Of a stretch of DNA of 64,000 bases, positions 26,343 to 35,975 are shown piece by piece; the first letter of the stretch is position 1; each line of letters begins with the position of its first letter. Under the pieces are notes generated by a model. It did no database searches. It worked only from the letters and a program-made list of their open reading frames with translations, and was not told where the DNA came from. Source of the DNA: Allolobophora icterica (Eukaryota > Annelida > Clitellata > Crassiclitellata > Lumbricidae); contig OY744604.1 of NCBI GenBank assembly GCA_963556255.1, forward strand, positions 77,804,236-77,868,235, read 5' to 3'. Made by a program: the position numbers and the translations under genes.

Positions 26343-26566
26343 ATGGCGGACCGAGACGATAAGCGAAATATCGTGAGTGTGAGAAATCGATATAAAACTA
26401 TTAAATATAAAGATATAGCTGGGATGCTGGAGGGGTTAAGTGACGATGGGCATTTGACGGAGGAAGGATCGGAATCCGGCGATGACCCAACGTACGACCC
26501 ACGTAGGCCTATGGATCTGGCTAATGTTTGCGACAAGGACATCGCCTGCGCGGCTGTGACAGTCGG
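26343..26566 (+). CDS. Transposon gene resembling DUF7869 family, exon 1
   Basis: The start codon lies in AGATGG context 292 bases inside the element. It encodes 74 residues, acidic in the middle (LSDDGHLTEEGSESGDDPTY), with no known domain. The donor TCGG|GTAAGA follows at 26566/26567, and the split codon joins in frame to exon 2 at 26984. The unspliced frame terminates just after the donor. Intact splice signals and an open frame suggest the gene was functional until recently. Confidence 0.7.
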
Positions 26567-26983
26567 GTAAGATTATTACTGTCGTTGGAGTCTCCCATAA
26601 TATCTTCCCTCATGCGTCCCTGGTTGTCCGATTTGTCCCAAATTTGGTCAGAACGTATAGCTTGGGCATAAAAAATCTTTGGCCAAGAGTTTCAAAACTG
26701 TAGGACTTAAACTTTTACTATTTAGAAATAAAGAGTGTGAAATTGTGAAAAAATGAGTAGGCTAGAATATTCTATTCTATATTGCATTCTCACATCAAAT
26801 AATTGTTTAGTTTCTTAGCATTATTTCAGTGATTTTGCTATTTTCAAACAATCTATAATCTCCACTGATAATTTGTAATTCATAATATTACGACTGCAGG
26901 CACGCGAGACACTACGTTAAATATAATAATACGTCGGCCTATTAATTATTTTCATGATCTTTTTAATTGCTTGCTGTGCACAG

Positions 26984-28173
26984 GATGGATACCAGAAAAC
27001 GGAAAAGAAATCCTACAGAGGCTAACATAACATCAAGGAACGACGACACGACTACAGTAGCTGCGACAACGCTTACCGTAGCTGAATCGAGCAACAAACA
27101 GAGTGTCAGAAAACGGAAAAGAAATCCTACAGAGGCTAACACAACATCAAGGAACGACAACACGACTACAGTTACTGTAGCTGCGACAACGGTTACCGTA
27201 GCTGAATCGAGCAACAAACAGAGTGTCAGAAAACGGAAAAGAAATCCTACAGAATGGAAAGCTAACAAGCGTAAAAGCCTCTGTCAGGCTGGAAAAGAAT
27301 ACTTAAGTCGTAGAGGGAAGTTAGTTCCAGCAAAAACTGTGGGAAAAAGTAAAAATAAATGTAACTGTAACAGTAAGAGTTGTCTCACAAAGTGTCGTTT
27401 CTTTTGTGAGAAAAAGATTAGCGAGTCAGAGAGGGAATCAATTTTTAATCGTTATTACAAATTACAGCAGACAGAGAAGTACCAGTTTTATGGAAAGACG
27501 ACGGAAAGATTCGAAAAGACTCGATGTACTGTGACGAAAGGACCTGGTGAAGGAAAAGATTCTAGGAGACGATACACATTCCAATACTACCTAGACATTG
27601 GAAATGATAGACATCGTGTATGTAAAGACTACTATCTTGGTACATTGGCCATCAGTCAGAAACCTATATACAATTTTCACAACAACAAGAAAGATCCAGT
27701 AACTGGAGTACCATCTCCAGACAAGCGTGGGAAACATACTAAGAAAGTGATATCAACTCAGCAAAAGATAAAAGTAAGAAATCACATCGAATCCTTTCCA
27801 GCAGTTGAATCGCACTACACTCGTTCATCTTCAAAGAAGCAGTATCTAGAGGCTAATTTAAGCATATCGAAAATGTATCAGTTGTACCTTGAGTCTTTAG
27901 AGGTAGACGAGGTACCGGTCAAAGAATCGTACTATAGATATATGTTTGTAACAGAGTTTAACCTAGACTTTCATATGCCAAAGTCAGATAGGTGTGATTT
28001 GTGTGAAGAATTTAAAGTACTGAAATTGAACAGGGAAGTCATTGGAACTGAAATTAGTGTCAAATATGATAGGCACATTGCACAGAAGGATGCAATGCGT
28101 GAAGAGCGTAAGGCTGACAAGCAGTCTAAGAAAATGGTAGTTTGTTTTGATCTGGAGAATGAGATAGGGGAAT
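26984..28173 (+). CDS. Transposon gene resembling DUF7869 family, exon 2, truncated by LTR insertion
   Basis: The acceptor is TGTGCACAG at 26983. The N-terminus has two tandem copies of a 38-40-residue repeat beginning KRKRNPTEAN plus the start of a third (26995-27240). A cysteine cluster KCNCNSKSCLTKCRFFC follows, then features of a widespread invertebrate family often annotated with DUF7869: HIESFPAVESHYTRSSSKK, YLEANLSISKMYQLY, FNLDFHMPKSDRCDLC and MVVCFDLEN. In that family the FDLx segment opens the conserved C-terminal domain. Here the 5' LTR begins 13 bases after FDLEN, and the stop (28176-28178) is inside the LTR. No C-terminal half is recognisable beyond 37853. A transposase role is inferred from the TIR/TSD context. 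Confidence 0.8.
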
Positions 28174-28259
28174 TGTAACCTTGTGCGAATATTGTGAGTC
28201 CGTGATGATGAGCAATTGAGAAACAACTTTTGTGGTAGAGTAAAGCTGTTAGCTGTAAG

Positions 28260-28694
28260 ATGTTGCAATTTTGTGTTATTGTTGGTTTAAGGTGTTTGAC
28301 AATGGAGGGCAGAGATAATCTGGTGGAGCTGGAACAAGTATTATTGCCTCCTGACCTTGATGTTCTTGAATCGCCTTCGTTGTTCTTTTATCGTGTTCCT
28401 GTTCCTGAAACATTGTTTAACCTAGATGTTTTGGACCCTGAGGGTAATCGTCATAGTGACGCGCTGGAACAACCTTTGCCTCCTGATCTTGAGGAGATTG
28501 AAATGGCATCTCTGTTTTTCTATAATGTGGATGCCTTAGAGCAACCTGGTTCAAATGCCATGGAAGCGCCATCGCGCGTGTCTTTGATAAGCGATGTTCT
28601 CGGGGAATTCCCGTCCCTGAATTGGTTTGACGTGCAGCCATTGCTTGCGTGCTGTTATGTGATGATCTGGTGGCCATATAGCTGGGGCAATTAA
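28260..28694 (+). CDS. Hypothetical U3 open frame with internal repeat
   Basis: 144 codons, or about 131 from the Met of MEGRDNLVELEQ. Two related segments occur, LEQVLLPPDLDVLESPSLFF and LEQPLPPDLEEIEMASLFFY, suggesting internal duplication of a short acidic/hydrophobic module. The same frame is in the 3' LTR at 36062-36496. It lies upstream of the apparent TATA box, so the element's own transcript would include it only from the 3' LTR. No family is recognised and it may be non-coding. Confidence 0.35.
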   Translation: MLQFCVIVGLRCLTMEGRDNLVELEQVLLPPDLDVLESPSLFFYRVPVPETLFNLDVLDPEGNRHSDALEQPLPPDLEEIEMASLFFYNVDALEQPGSNAMEAPSRVSLISDVLGEFPSLNWFDVQPLLACCYVMIWWPYSWGN

Positions 28695-29225
28695 CCACAT
28701 GAATTGTCCGAGAAAGGAAATGCCAGTTTTTCCAGGTTTTGTTGAGTTTGAAAATGCATTGAACGATTGACAGTGAACCAACTGATTCTTCTTTTAATTT
28801 CTGTGGCAAGGAATTTCGCATTGTGTCCATGTGTGTTTGAAATGTTTTGAACAGTTAGAACTGAGGTGACATTTTGTGGTCATACTGAACAGTCGAGATC
28901 AATACTTTGTTATGAACTGGTTAGTTAAAAGCCACTTTTACGTTGTATTTGTCTGCTGTAACGAAGCTTGAGTTGATTTGGCCTTGATCAGATAGAGTTT
29001 GAAGAATGAGGACATTCTTAAGCTGCCTGGGGAGAATTGTGACGAATTTGCTATTCGTCTTTTGCCGTGTTGATAAAGGCCAAACTTTTCGTATTTTATT
29101 TGGTGCGGTTTAGACTTTGGTTACGCGTTTACCGATTGTTGCGATTTGCCCTTTTGGTAGTTTACTTGGTGCGGTTTAGCCCTTGATTTCACGTCGGCCG
29201 ATTGTTGCGATTTGCTCTGACGTGA

Positions 29226-29306
29226 GCATCGCGATGCTTTAACATGTGCATCGCGATGCTCTGGGCTAACGAGCATCGCGATGCTTTAACATGGGCATCG
29301 CGATGC
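29226..29306 (+). promoter_or_regulatory. Four GCATCGCGATGC palindromes upstream of TATA box
   Basis: The 12-bp palindrome occurs at 29226, 29248, 29273 and 29295, in pairs joined by TTTAACATG spacers. The array ends about 17 bases before CTATATAA (29323-29330). Position and symmetry suggest binding sites for a dimeric factor in the LTR promoter. An identical array lies at +7802 in the 3' LTR. Confidence 0.6.
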
Positions 29307-29322
29307 TCTGTGTTAACGGAGG

Positions 29323-29330
29323 CTATATAA
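29323..29330 (+). promoter_or_regulatory. TATA box of gypsy element 2 LTR
   Basis: GGCTATATAAGGGCC is a strong TATA element directly after the palindrome array; transcription would begin roughly 30 bases downstream, near the first AGTCTTTCT repeat. Confidence 0.65.
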
Positions 29331-29354
29331 GGGCCAACTTTTAAGCGTAGTTAA

Positions 29355-29612
29355 TCAGTCTTTCTCAGGTGTATAGGGAGTACGTTTCGAATGCGTAGCG
29401 TTGTTTGACGTTTAAAAGCAGTCTTTCTCGGGTGTTAGGGGACTACGTTAAGATCAGTCTTTCTTGAGTGTTAGGGGACTACGTTACAGTCAGTCTTTCT
29501 CGGGTGCTTAGGGAGGACGTACGTTCGGTTTTCCTTAGAATTACGATTTAAGTCAGTCTTTCTTGAGTGTTAGGGGACTACGTTACAGTCAGTCTTTCTT
29601 AGACGTTTGATA
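29355..29612 (+). repeat. Tandem AGTCTTTCT...GGGGACTACGTTA repeats in LTR
   Basis: About six copies of CAGTCTTTCTYRRGTGTTAGGGGACTACG-type units, some shortened, occupy the presumed R/U5 region. The same array lies at 37157-37414. Confidence 0.8.
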
Positions 29613-30052
29613 GTTAGAGTTAGAGAAGTAAGAACTCTTGAGGATTTCTGGACAGTGGAAACTGAAGATCTTTTGCCGAGTTCTACGAGCTGTTTCAAGG
29701 TAGATACTTGTAGTTTTAAGTCGTACGTTTTTATGCGTTTCTACGTCGATTGTGAAGCGTCTGTAACTTTGCTGATTCACGTCAAGTTGACGGCCATTGT
29801 ATCCGATTGATTTCTTTGAGTTGAAGTTGAATAAGAAGAGTGTTAACGAACAGCAAGTTGTTTGTCTTCCATCACATCAGTCGTATTTCAATCCAGTAAG
29901 TCCTCCGACTAAACCGAAGGCCGAACGCGCGACGGACATAGAGACACAGAACAGAACCCCTAGCAACTCCTCCTTCCTTCTACGGCATCCTGGTACTAGA
30001 AGATAGCGTGTGACATTGAAGAAGTGAAAGAAGGTTTGGAGGTTCGCTTCAC

Positions 30053-30069
30053 TGGCACCAGAAGCGGGG
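30053..30069 (+). promoter_or_regulatory. Candidate primer binding site
   Basis: One base after the LTR comes TGGCACCAGAAGCGGGG, with the TGG start expected of a tRNA primer site. The tRNA was not identified by eye. The site overlaps a possible hairpin, GCTTCACTGG with CCAGAAGC. Confidence 0.55.
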
Positions 30070-30164
30070 TTTTATTTTTGTTACACTGGAATCAAGAACT
30101 GAAGTAAGAACCGGATCTTGAAGTTTGGATTGAAACACGACTTGAACGTTGAATTTCGATTTCG

Positions 30165-30690
30165 ATGGAAGACGAAGGAAGGACCGTCACGATTCTGGAC
30201 ATCGCGGACCAGTCACCGAACGTATCTACGCCTACGGTGAGACGACGAACGATGGAGGCGCTGTTAGACCGGAGTCGCCTTCTGGAAAGTCCCGGCTTTG
30301 ACGACCCAAGGCCGACAGAGACGAGTGATCAAGAGAAATTGGATGAATCGGTGCAGATGCAGAAACTGTTGGACGGCATAGGTGGCTTGATGAAAACCAA
30401 GCCAATGCAGATGAAACCAGGCCGATTTGATGGAACCGGATCGTTGGAGTCCTTTCTCGCACAATTCGAGGTGTGTGCGAAGCACAACAAGTGGACAGCT
30501 TTGGACAAAGTTGACTTCCTTCGCTGTGCGCTGGAGAAAGCTGCGACCCAGCTGCTATGGGACTTCGGCGCTCGGCAAGACGTGACCTACGAAGAGCTCG
30601 TAGACAGATTGAGACAAAGGTACGGTACGGAAGGCCAAGCGGAGATCTTTCGTGCGCAACTGTACTATCGCCGCCAACGACCAACGAAAC
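30165..30690 (+). pseudogene. Gypsy element 2: N-terminal Gag
   Basis: The first ATG after the primer site opens this frame. It contains RFDGTGSLESFLAQFEVCAK, WTALDKVDFLRCALEKAA and YEELVDRLRQRYGTEGQAEI, typical of Ty3/gypsy capsid. Homology continues in another frame from about 30680 (ETLSDLLHDIRRL), so Gag is broken by a one-base loss or equivalent. The continuation to 30791 in the first frame is nonsense. Confidence 0.85.
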
Positions 30691-33600
30691 ACTCAGCGAT
30701 CTACTCCATGATATCCGCCGGTTGCTGGTCCTTGCGTATCCAGTTCCGTCCAACGAAACGACACAGATTATTGCCAGAGATGCCTTCCTAGAAGCCATGC
30801 GGGACCGGGAGCTTTCGCTCAAAGTGCGAGAGCGGGAACCGAAGTCTTTGGACGAGGCGTACCGGACAGCGCTTCGTCTCGAGGCTTATCAACGAACGAT
30901 GGATTCGGACGACCGGAGAAGACCGCAGAATCGGGTGAGAGGAACCCAGGAAACTGATGTCAACGCTCAGATTGAGTCGCAGATCGGTCAGTTTCTCGCA
31001 GAGCAACGCGAGGAACAACGGAGATGGCAACGGGAGTTGGAGAATCGGATCGAAAGACACCTCCGGGAACTGCGGAACCAGACTGCGAATACCAGCGTGA
31101 CCGGGCGAGATGCTCGGCTATCGGGAAGTGACCAAGAAACTTCGAGGCGGGCGGTAACCTGTTTCAATTGTGGCCGACCCGACCATATCGCTCGCAGTTG
31201 TCGACAACCTCGTCGGTCTTCCAATCGTCCGCGATCTTCGACAACGCCGACGGTCGGAAACGAGCCGACCGAGGCCGTGGAAGAAGTCGTCGCCAACCAT
31301 ACTGCACGCCCAAGATTCCCGAACCGAGCCAGCAACAACGCCATCTACATACGAGGCACGATTAATGAACGACCGCAGACCTGCCTGATTGACACTGGAT
31401 CAGAAGTAAGCCTGGTGCCATCTTCTACTGTTGAGGGGTTAGAATTACGTCCATGTAATCGCTATTTGATGGCTGCAAATGGGTCAGATATACGGGTCCT
31501 TGGGGAGGTAAATGTTTCGATTAGAGTCAGACTGGGGTTAGAAATCCTAACTGCTTTCCTGGTCTCGGACCAGATTGCCGAACCCATGTTAGGCATGGAC
31601 TGGTTAAGGGAGCACCGATGTCGCTTAGGCTTCGGAAACGGGGCCCTGTTTATTGGCCGTTGGCGTGTGCCCCTGGTGCGTGGTAACGGGTCCACGTGGT
31701 GTCGGCGTGTGATCGTCGCCGAGGAGGTTGTGGTGTCCCCTAAGTGCCAGCAGGATATTTCGGTTAAGATGCAGTATGGGGACTTAACAACTAAAGCGCA
31801 GGCATGGATGACGGAGGCATCGGAAATCCAGCCTGGGGTTCACCTTGCCCGAGTAGTGGTCGGTGATGATGGGAAAACAGCCCAGGTAAGGGTGGTAAAC
31901 CTTAACGAAGGCCCGGTTATATTGACCAGAGACCAGGTGCTAGGAGGCTTGCACCCGGTCGAAGTTGAACAAGGAGTCGTCAGTAAGGAAGGTAGAGGTC
32001 AGGTTAACGAGGACTTTCCCATTGACGCGTTGTTGGAAGATCTTCCGGAAGAGGTAAGGCCGGATGATCGAGTACAGCTGCATGAGTTGTTACTCGAATA
32101 TCGGGATGTTTTCTCAATGACTGAGAGAGACCTTGGACGCACCGCGATAACCACGCACAAGATTGACACGGGAGATGCACGACCGGTAAAACAACCCCTA
32201 AGACGACAGCCATTGCCGCACAAGACGGCTGTTGATGAGCACTTAGATAGCATGTTGGCGGCCGGAACGATTGAACCCGCCGTTAGTGAATGGGCGGCGA
32301 ACGTAGTGTTGGCCCGGAAGAAAGACGGGACTCTGAGATTTTGTATCGATTATAGGCAGCTTAATGATCGGACGCGGAAGGACTCGTACCCGCTCCCACG
32401 AATTGACGAATGTTTGGACGCTCTTTCCGGAGGTGCTTGGTTTAGCACCTTGGATTTGCGTAGCGGTTATCACCAGGTAGCTTTAGATCCCAAGGATGCG
32501 GACAAGACTGCCTTCGTCACGCGAAGAGGCATCTTCCGATGGAAGGTGATGCCGTTCGGCCTCTGTAATGCGCCGGCCACGTTTCAGAGGCTGATGGATA
32601 TAGTACTTTCCGGCCTTAACTTCGAAATTTATCTAGTTTATTTGGACGACGTAATTATTTTCGGGAACACCATCGAACAACACTTAGATCGACTGAAGCG
32701 AGTGTTTCAGCGGATGAGGGAGGCTAACCTTAAGTTAAAGCCTAGCAAGTGCCGGTTGTTGCGTAGGGCAGTTAGTTTTCTGGGCCACATAGTTACTCCA
32801 GAAGGAGTGGCCATGGATCCGTCCAAGATACAAGACGTAGTAGATTGGCCTGTCCCACAACGGCTGAAGGACGTACGAGCATTCGTAGGATTATGCTCGT
32901 ATTATAGACGTTTTATTCGAGGGTTTTCCATGATAGCAGCGCCGTTGTGTGCTCTTACGAAAAAAGGTAGGGCATTTGTGTGGGACCTAGCTTGCCAAGG
33001 GGCGTTTGACCACTTGAAGACTGCTCTGACGACCGCACCCATTCTAGCTTTGCCTAGGGACGAAGGCGGCTATGTGCTAGACTGTGACGCATGCGACCTA
33101 AGTATAGGAGCGGTTTTGTCCCAGCGCATCGAAGGTGAAGAACGGGTAATCGCCTACGGAAGCCGCCTCCTATCCACGGCCGAGCGTAATTATTGTGTCA
33201 CTCGGAAGGAACTATTGGCAATAGTGCATTTCACGAAGCTGTATCGCCAATATTTGTTGGGCCGTCCTTTTCTATTAAGGACCGACCACGCCGCTCTACA
33301 GTGGCTGCAACGCACGCCGGAACCAATCGGCCAACAGGGGCGTTGGTTGGAGCGGTTAGCCGAGGTCGAGTTCCAGGTGATGCATCGACCTGGTCGACAA
33401 CACGGGAATGCTGATGCACTTTCCCGGAAGCCATGCCGCCAATGCGGTTACGAAACCTGGGGCGAGGTGGCCGCAGTAACCGAAGTGTCGGAGCCAGCTA
33501 TAATAGGTAACGAGTCGGAACCACGTGATTCGATGGAAAAATTGCAGAGCGAAGACCCGGATCTCGCTTTGGTTAGATCGTGGTTGGTAGAAGGCGGGCA

Positions 33601-33976
33601 GGTCCCCGATCTTGTGAACATGTTGTATGAAAACGCAGCAGTTAAGACTTACTGGCACCAACGAGAACAATTATGTTTGCTGGGAGGGGTGCTTTATCGA
33701 CGCACTCCAGATAATGTAGAGCAGCTAGTCGTGCCGAAGGTCCGTAGAGAGGAGTTTCTTAGATTGGCCCATACCGGAATCACAGGGGGTCACTTGGGTG
33801 TCCGACGCACCAGGTGGCAGGTGCGACGCCGTGCCTACTGGGTGGGATGGTCGAGAGACGTTAAACGCTTTTGCCAGCGCTGCCCCCAATGTGCTCAGTA
33901 CCACCGGGACAACCTCCTCGTCAGGGCCCTTTACAACCGTTGCCATGTGGGGAACCCTGGGAGAGGCTCAGTATAG
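30680..33976 (+). pseudogene. Gypsy element 2: Gag-Pol (knuckle, protease, RT, RNase H, integrase N-terminus)
   Basis: The open frame runs from 30557, but homology starts near 30680. Landmarks in order: second half of capsid; intact zinc knuckle CFNCGRPDHIARSC (31160-31201); protease CLIDTGSEVSLV with DTG at 31391; RT blocks VVLARKKDGTLRFCIDYRQL, FSTLDLRSGYHQV and VMPFGLCNAPATFQ; catalytic YLDD at 32639-32650; FLGHIVTPEG; RNase H LDCDACDLSIGAVL and LRTDHAALQWL; and the integrase HHCC finger (AHTGITGGH ... CQRCPQC). Gag and Pol share one frame. The frame is lost at about 33915 in a short G run, just after the finger. Confidence 0.92.
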
Positions 33977-34911
33977 ACATCACCGGCCCCCACCCCCGAA
34001 GCCGACGGGGTCATGTCTACATACTGACGGTTATGGATAATTTTACTAAGTTGGTAGAGGCGATTCCGATGGCGAATCAGGAAGCGACGTCGGTGGCTAG
34101 GGCCTTGGTCGAGAATGTCATTGTACGGTATGGGGCTCCCTTACAGATTCTTACGGACCAGGGGACCAATTTCGATGGGAATTTGTTTCGGGAACTTTGT
34201 AAGTTGCTTAGCATCGATAAGGTCAGAACATCCAGCTACCATCCTAGTGGGAATGGAATGATAGAACGTTTTCATAAAACGTTGAATTCGATGTTGGGGA
34301 AAGTTATTTGCAGCCACCAAAGGGATTGGGACGAGGTTCTTCCCCACATCATGGCCACCTATCGGGCGTCGCAACATGAAGTCACCGGCTTCAGTCCGAA
34401 CGCACTCCTGTTCGGTCGCGAAACACGAGCTCCCATTGATCTTGTCTACGGTCGTCCCCCAAACGCCAACTGTACGTCGGCCACTTACGTCAGTTACGTG
34501 CAAGACCTTGCAGAGCGAATGGAGACCGCGTATCGATTGGTACGCGAGCAATTGAAAGTTAACGCGGAACGACGCCGCCACACCTACGATCTCCGCGTCC
34601 GTCCGGCCAAGTTTAACCCGGGCGATCGCGTGTACTACTTCACTCCCCGTCGTCATCAGGGACGCAGTCCCAAATGGGCACGTATGTACACGGGACCCTT
34701 TGAAGTGGTGAAACAATGCGGGCCTGTAAATTACGTGATCCGGAAAACAATTCATTCAAAACCATTCACGGTACATGTTGACAAACTAAAGTTATGTTTT
34801 AGTGAGGAAACTCCGGACACAGACGAAGTTTCGCCGGATCAACAGGCGGCTGGCGAGGTGGACAACGGTCGACCTCGGCGCAGGACTCAGCGGCCTGCGC
34901 GTTATCTTTAA
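33915..34911 (+). pseudogene. Gypsy element 2: integrase catalytic core and C-terminus
   Basis: This frame carries the DDE triad: SIDITGP, LTDQGTNF and MIERFHKTLN. It also has typical flanking blocks (SYHPSGNGM, ATYRASQHEVTGFSPN, LFGRETR) and the C-terminal GDRVYYFTPR...GPFEVV...YVIR region. No chromodomain is seen. The reading frame differs from the upstream Pol frame, so in this copy the integrase is split. Homologous sequence starts only near 33915. Confidence 0.9.
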
Positions 34912-35185
34912 TGAATGGGAACAACGCTAAACTGCCATGGACTGTGTGGGTCCGTACGGGCGAGAGGCGAAATTACTCTAAGCGTTGAACGGTGAAGTTG
35001 AGATGTTTTGTGTAACAGTGTTGCTTATGATGATGTTGATTGTATTAGTTGTTGTGATTTGATCGATTGTGTCGATAATTCATATTGTAGGGTTGATTAT
35101 CGATTATGTTTGGCCGTGAGTGCTTTTGTGTTGTTTTAGAGGGGTGTTCCACTTATGAACCTTTATAGGGTAAATCTCTGATGTA
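34912..35185 (+). other. Spacer between pol and captured gene
   Basis: 274 bases, T-rich, with no open frame of note. This is where an env gene would follow in errantiviruses; no membrane protein is seen. Confidence 0.5.
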
Positions 35186-35929
35186 TTGTTGCATTGTAGC
35201 AGAGTCAAAATGTTTGCGACCTTTCCACGTGGCCAGTTCTGTTTTGGGAGGGGCGTTGTAATGCCCGAGGCCACTACTCTTCTTTGGAGCGGTCGAGCGG
35301 ACCCTCGCGTCTTTGGGGCGACGAGCTTTGGTCGAGGACATGGAAATTTTGCCAATAGCTGGTTATCTTCTGTGAGCGACTTGGAGAGCAATATCAGATA
35401 TCCTCAGATTCTGCCGATTCCGGTGTGTGGCTCTGCCATTCTCGGACCTTCGACACTGACGTCCTCTCCGCCTCGATGCCCATCTCCTACTCCAGAGGAT
35501 GATCTGGAAGATGTGACCAAAGATGTGGTCCAGCAATTGACCCTATTTAAGGCTAGCCAGAGACTGCAGCAGAAAATTCCCAGCTCTTATCTGTGCCGAC
35601 TCTGTTTTAAACCGGGTCACCTGATAAAGGATTGTGAGTTAGCTCGACCTCGTAGGGATGCTCTCACTCCCTACCAAGGCACTAAGAGATGTTACGGGGA
35701 GTATAAGTGTGTGCCCTGTCGGCGTAAGTGGGTGTCCGGCAATAGTTGGGATAACCTGGGCCAAGATTGTCTCAGGTGCGGGATGACAATCTATCCTCAT
35801 AAGCAGCGTCCCCCTTTAGGGAGTGACAATTTGGACGTTAGTGGAACTAGTAGAACCCATCGACAGAGCCTATGTGACAAATGTAAACAACTGGGCTACA
35901 GCTGTCGACAGTGGGTTGGAAAAGCATGA
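35186..35929 (+). CDS. ZCCHC24-like zinc-finger protein carried by gypsy element 2
   Basis: An intact 247-codon frame; the real start may be any of the Met codons at 35186, 35210 or 35261. Residues about 134-152 form a CCHC knuckle, YLCRLCFKPGHLIKDC (35592-35635). It is followed by LTPYQGTKRCYGEYKCVPC, RKWVSGNSW, GQDCLRCGMTIYPHKQRP and a final CDKCKQLGYSCR. Spacing and wording match animal ZCCHC24, whose second half is a Cys-rich 3CxxC-type zinc finger related to the Zar1 group; this matches my knowledge of the family, with no search run. There is no intron. The position, between integrase and 3' LTR, indicates capture from a host mRNA. The N-terminal 120 residues are low-complexity and unassigned. 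RNA binding is plausible for the family but unproven. Confidence 0.85.
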   Translation: MLHCSRVKMFATFPRGQFCFGRGVVMPEATTLLWSGRADPRVFGATSFGRGHGNFANSWLSSVSDLESNIRYPQILPIPVCGSAILGPSTLTSSPPRCPSPTPEDDLEDVTKDVVQQLTLFKASQRLQQKIPSSYLCRLCFKPGHLIKDCELARPRRDALTPYQGTKRCYGEYKCVPCRRKWVSGNSWDNLGQDCLRCGMTIYPHKQRPPLGSDNLDVSGTSRTHRQSLCDKCKQLGYSCRQWVGKA

Positions 35930-35961
35930 AACGTGCTCTTCCATTGGGCATGTGTAACGGG

Positions 35962-35975
35962 CTTAGCAGGGGAAT
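35962..35975 (+). promoter_or_regulatory. Polypurine tract before 3' LTR
   Basis: AGCAGGGGAAT immediately precedes TGTAACC of the 3' LTR and fits a plus-strand priming tract. AGGGGAAT is also found directly before the 5' LTR. Confidence 0.6.

Larger units (their letters stand above)
28174..30051 (+). repeat. 5' LTR of gypsy element 2
   Basis: Starts TGTAACCTTG and ends TTCGCTTCA. It contains a 144-codon frame in the presumed U3, four GCATCGCGATGC palindromes, a TATA box at 29323 and six AGTCTTTCT repeats downstream. At 1,878 bp it is long for an animal gypsy LTR. Confidence 0.95.

Noticed and set aside
28417..28830. Minus-strand 137-codon frame in the LTR (and its copy at 36219)
   Set aside because: Antisense shadow of the U3 frame with no recognisable motif.
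29226..29306. CRISPR-like array
   Set aside because: Four short palindromes with 10-13-base spacers in an animal LTR do not form a CRISPR array; a promoter role fits better.
30675..30690. Programmed frameshift in Gag
   Set aside because: The break falls inside the capsid region, not at a gag-pol border, and no slippery heptamer is apparent. A mutation or sequence error is more likely.
30232..30822. Minus-strand 196-codon frame
   Set aside because: Shadow of Gag on the opposite strand.
34912..35929. Retroviral envelope gene
   Set aside because: The frame in the env position has zinc-finger motifs and no signal peptide, transmembrane helix or fusion-like segment.
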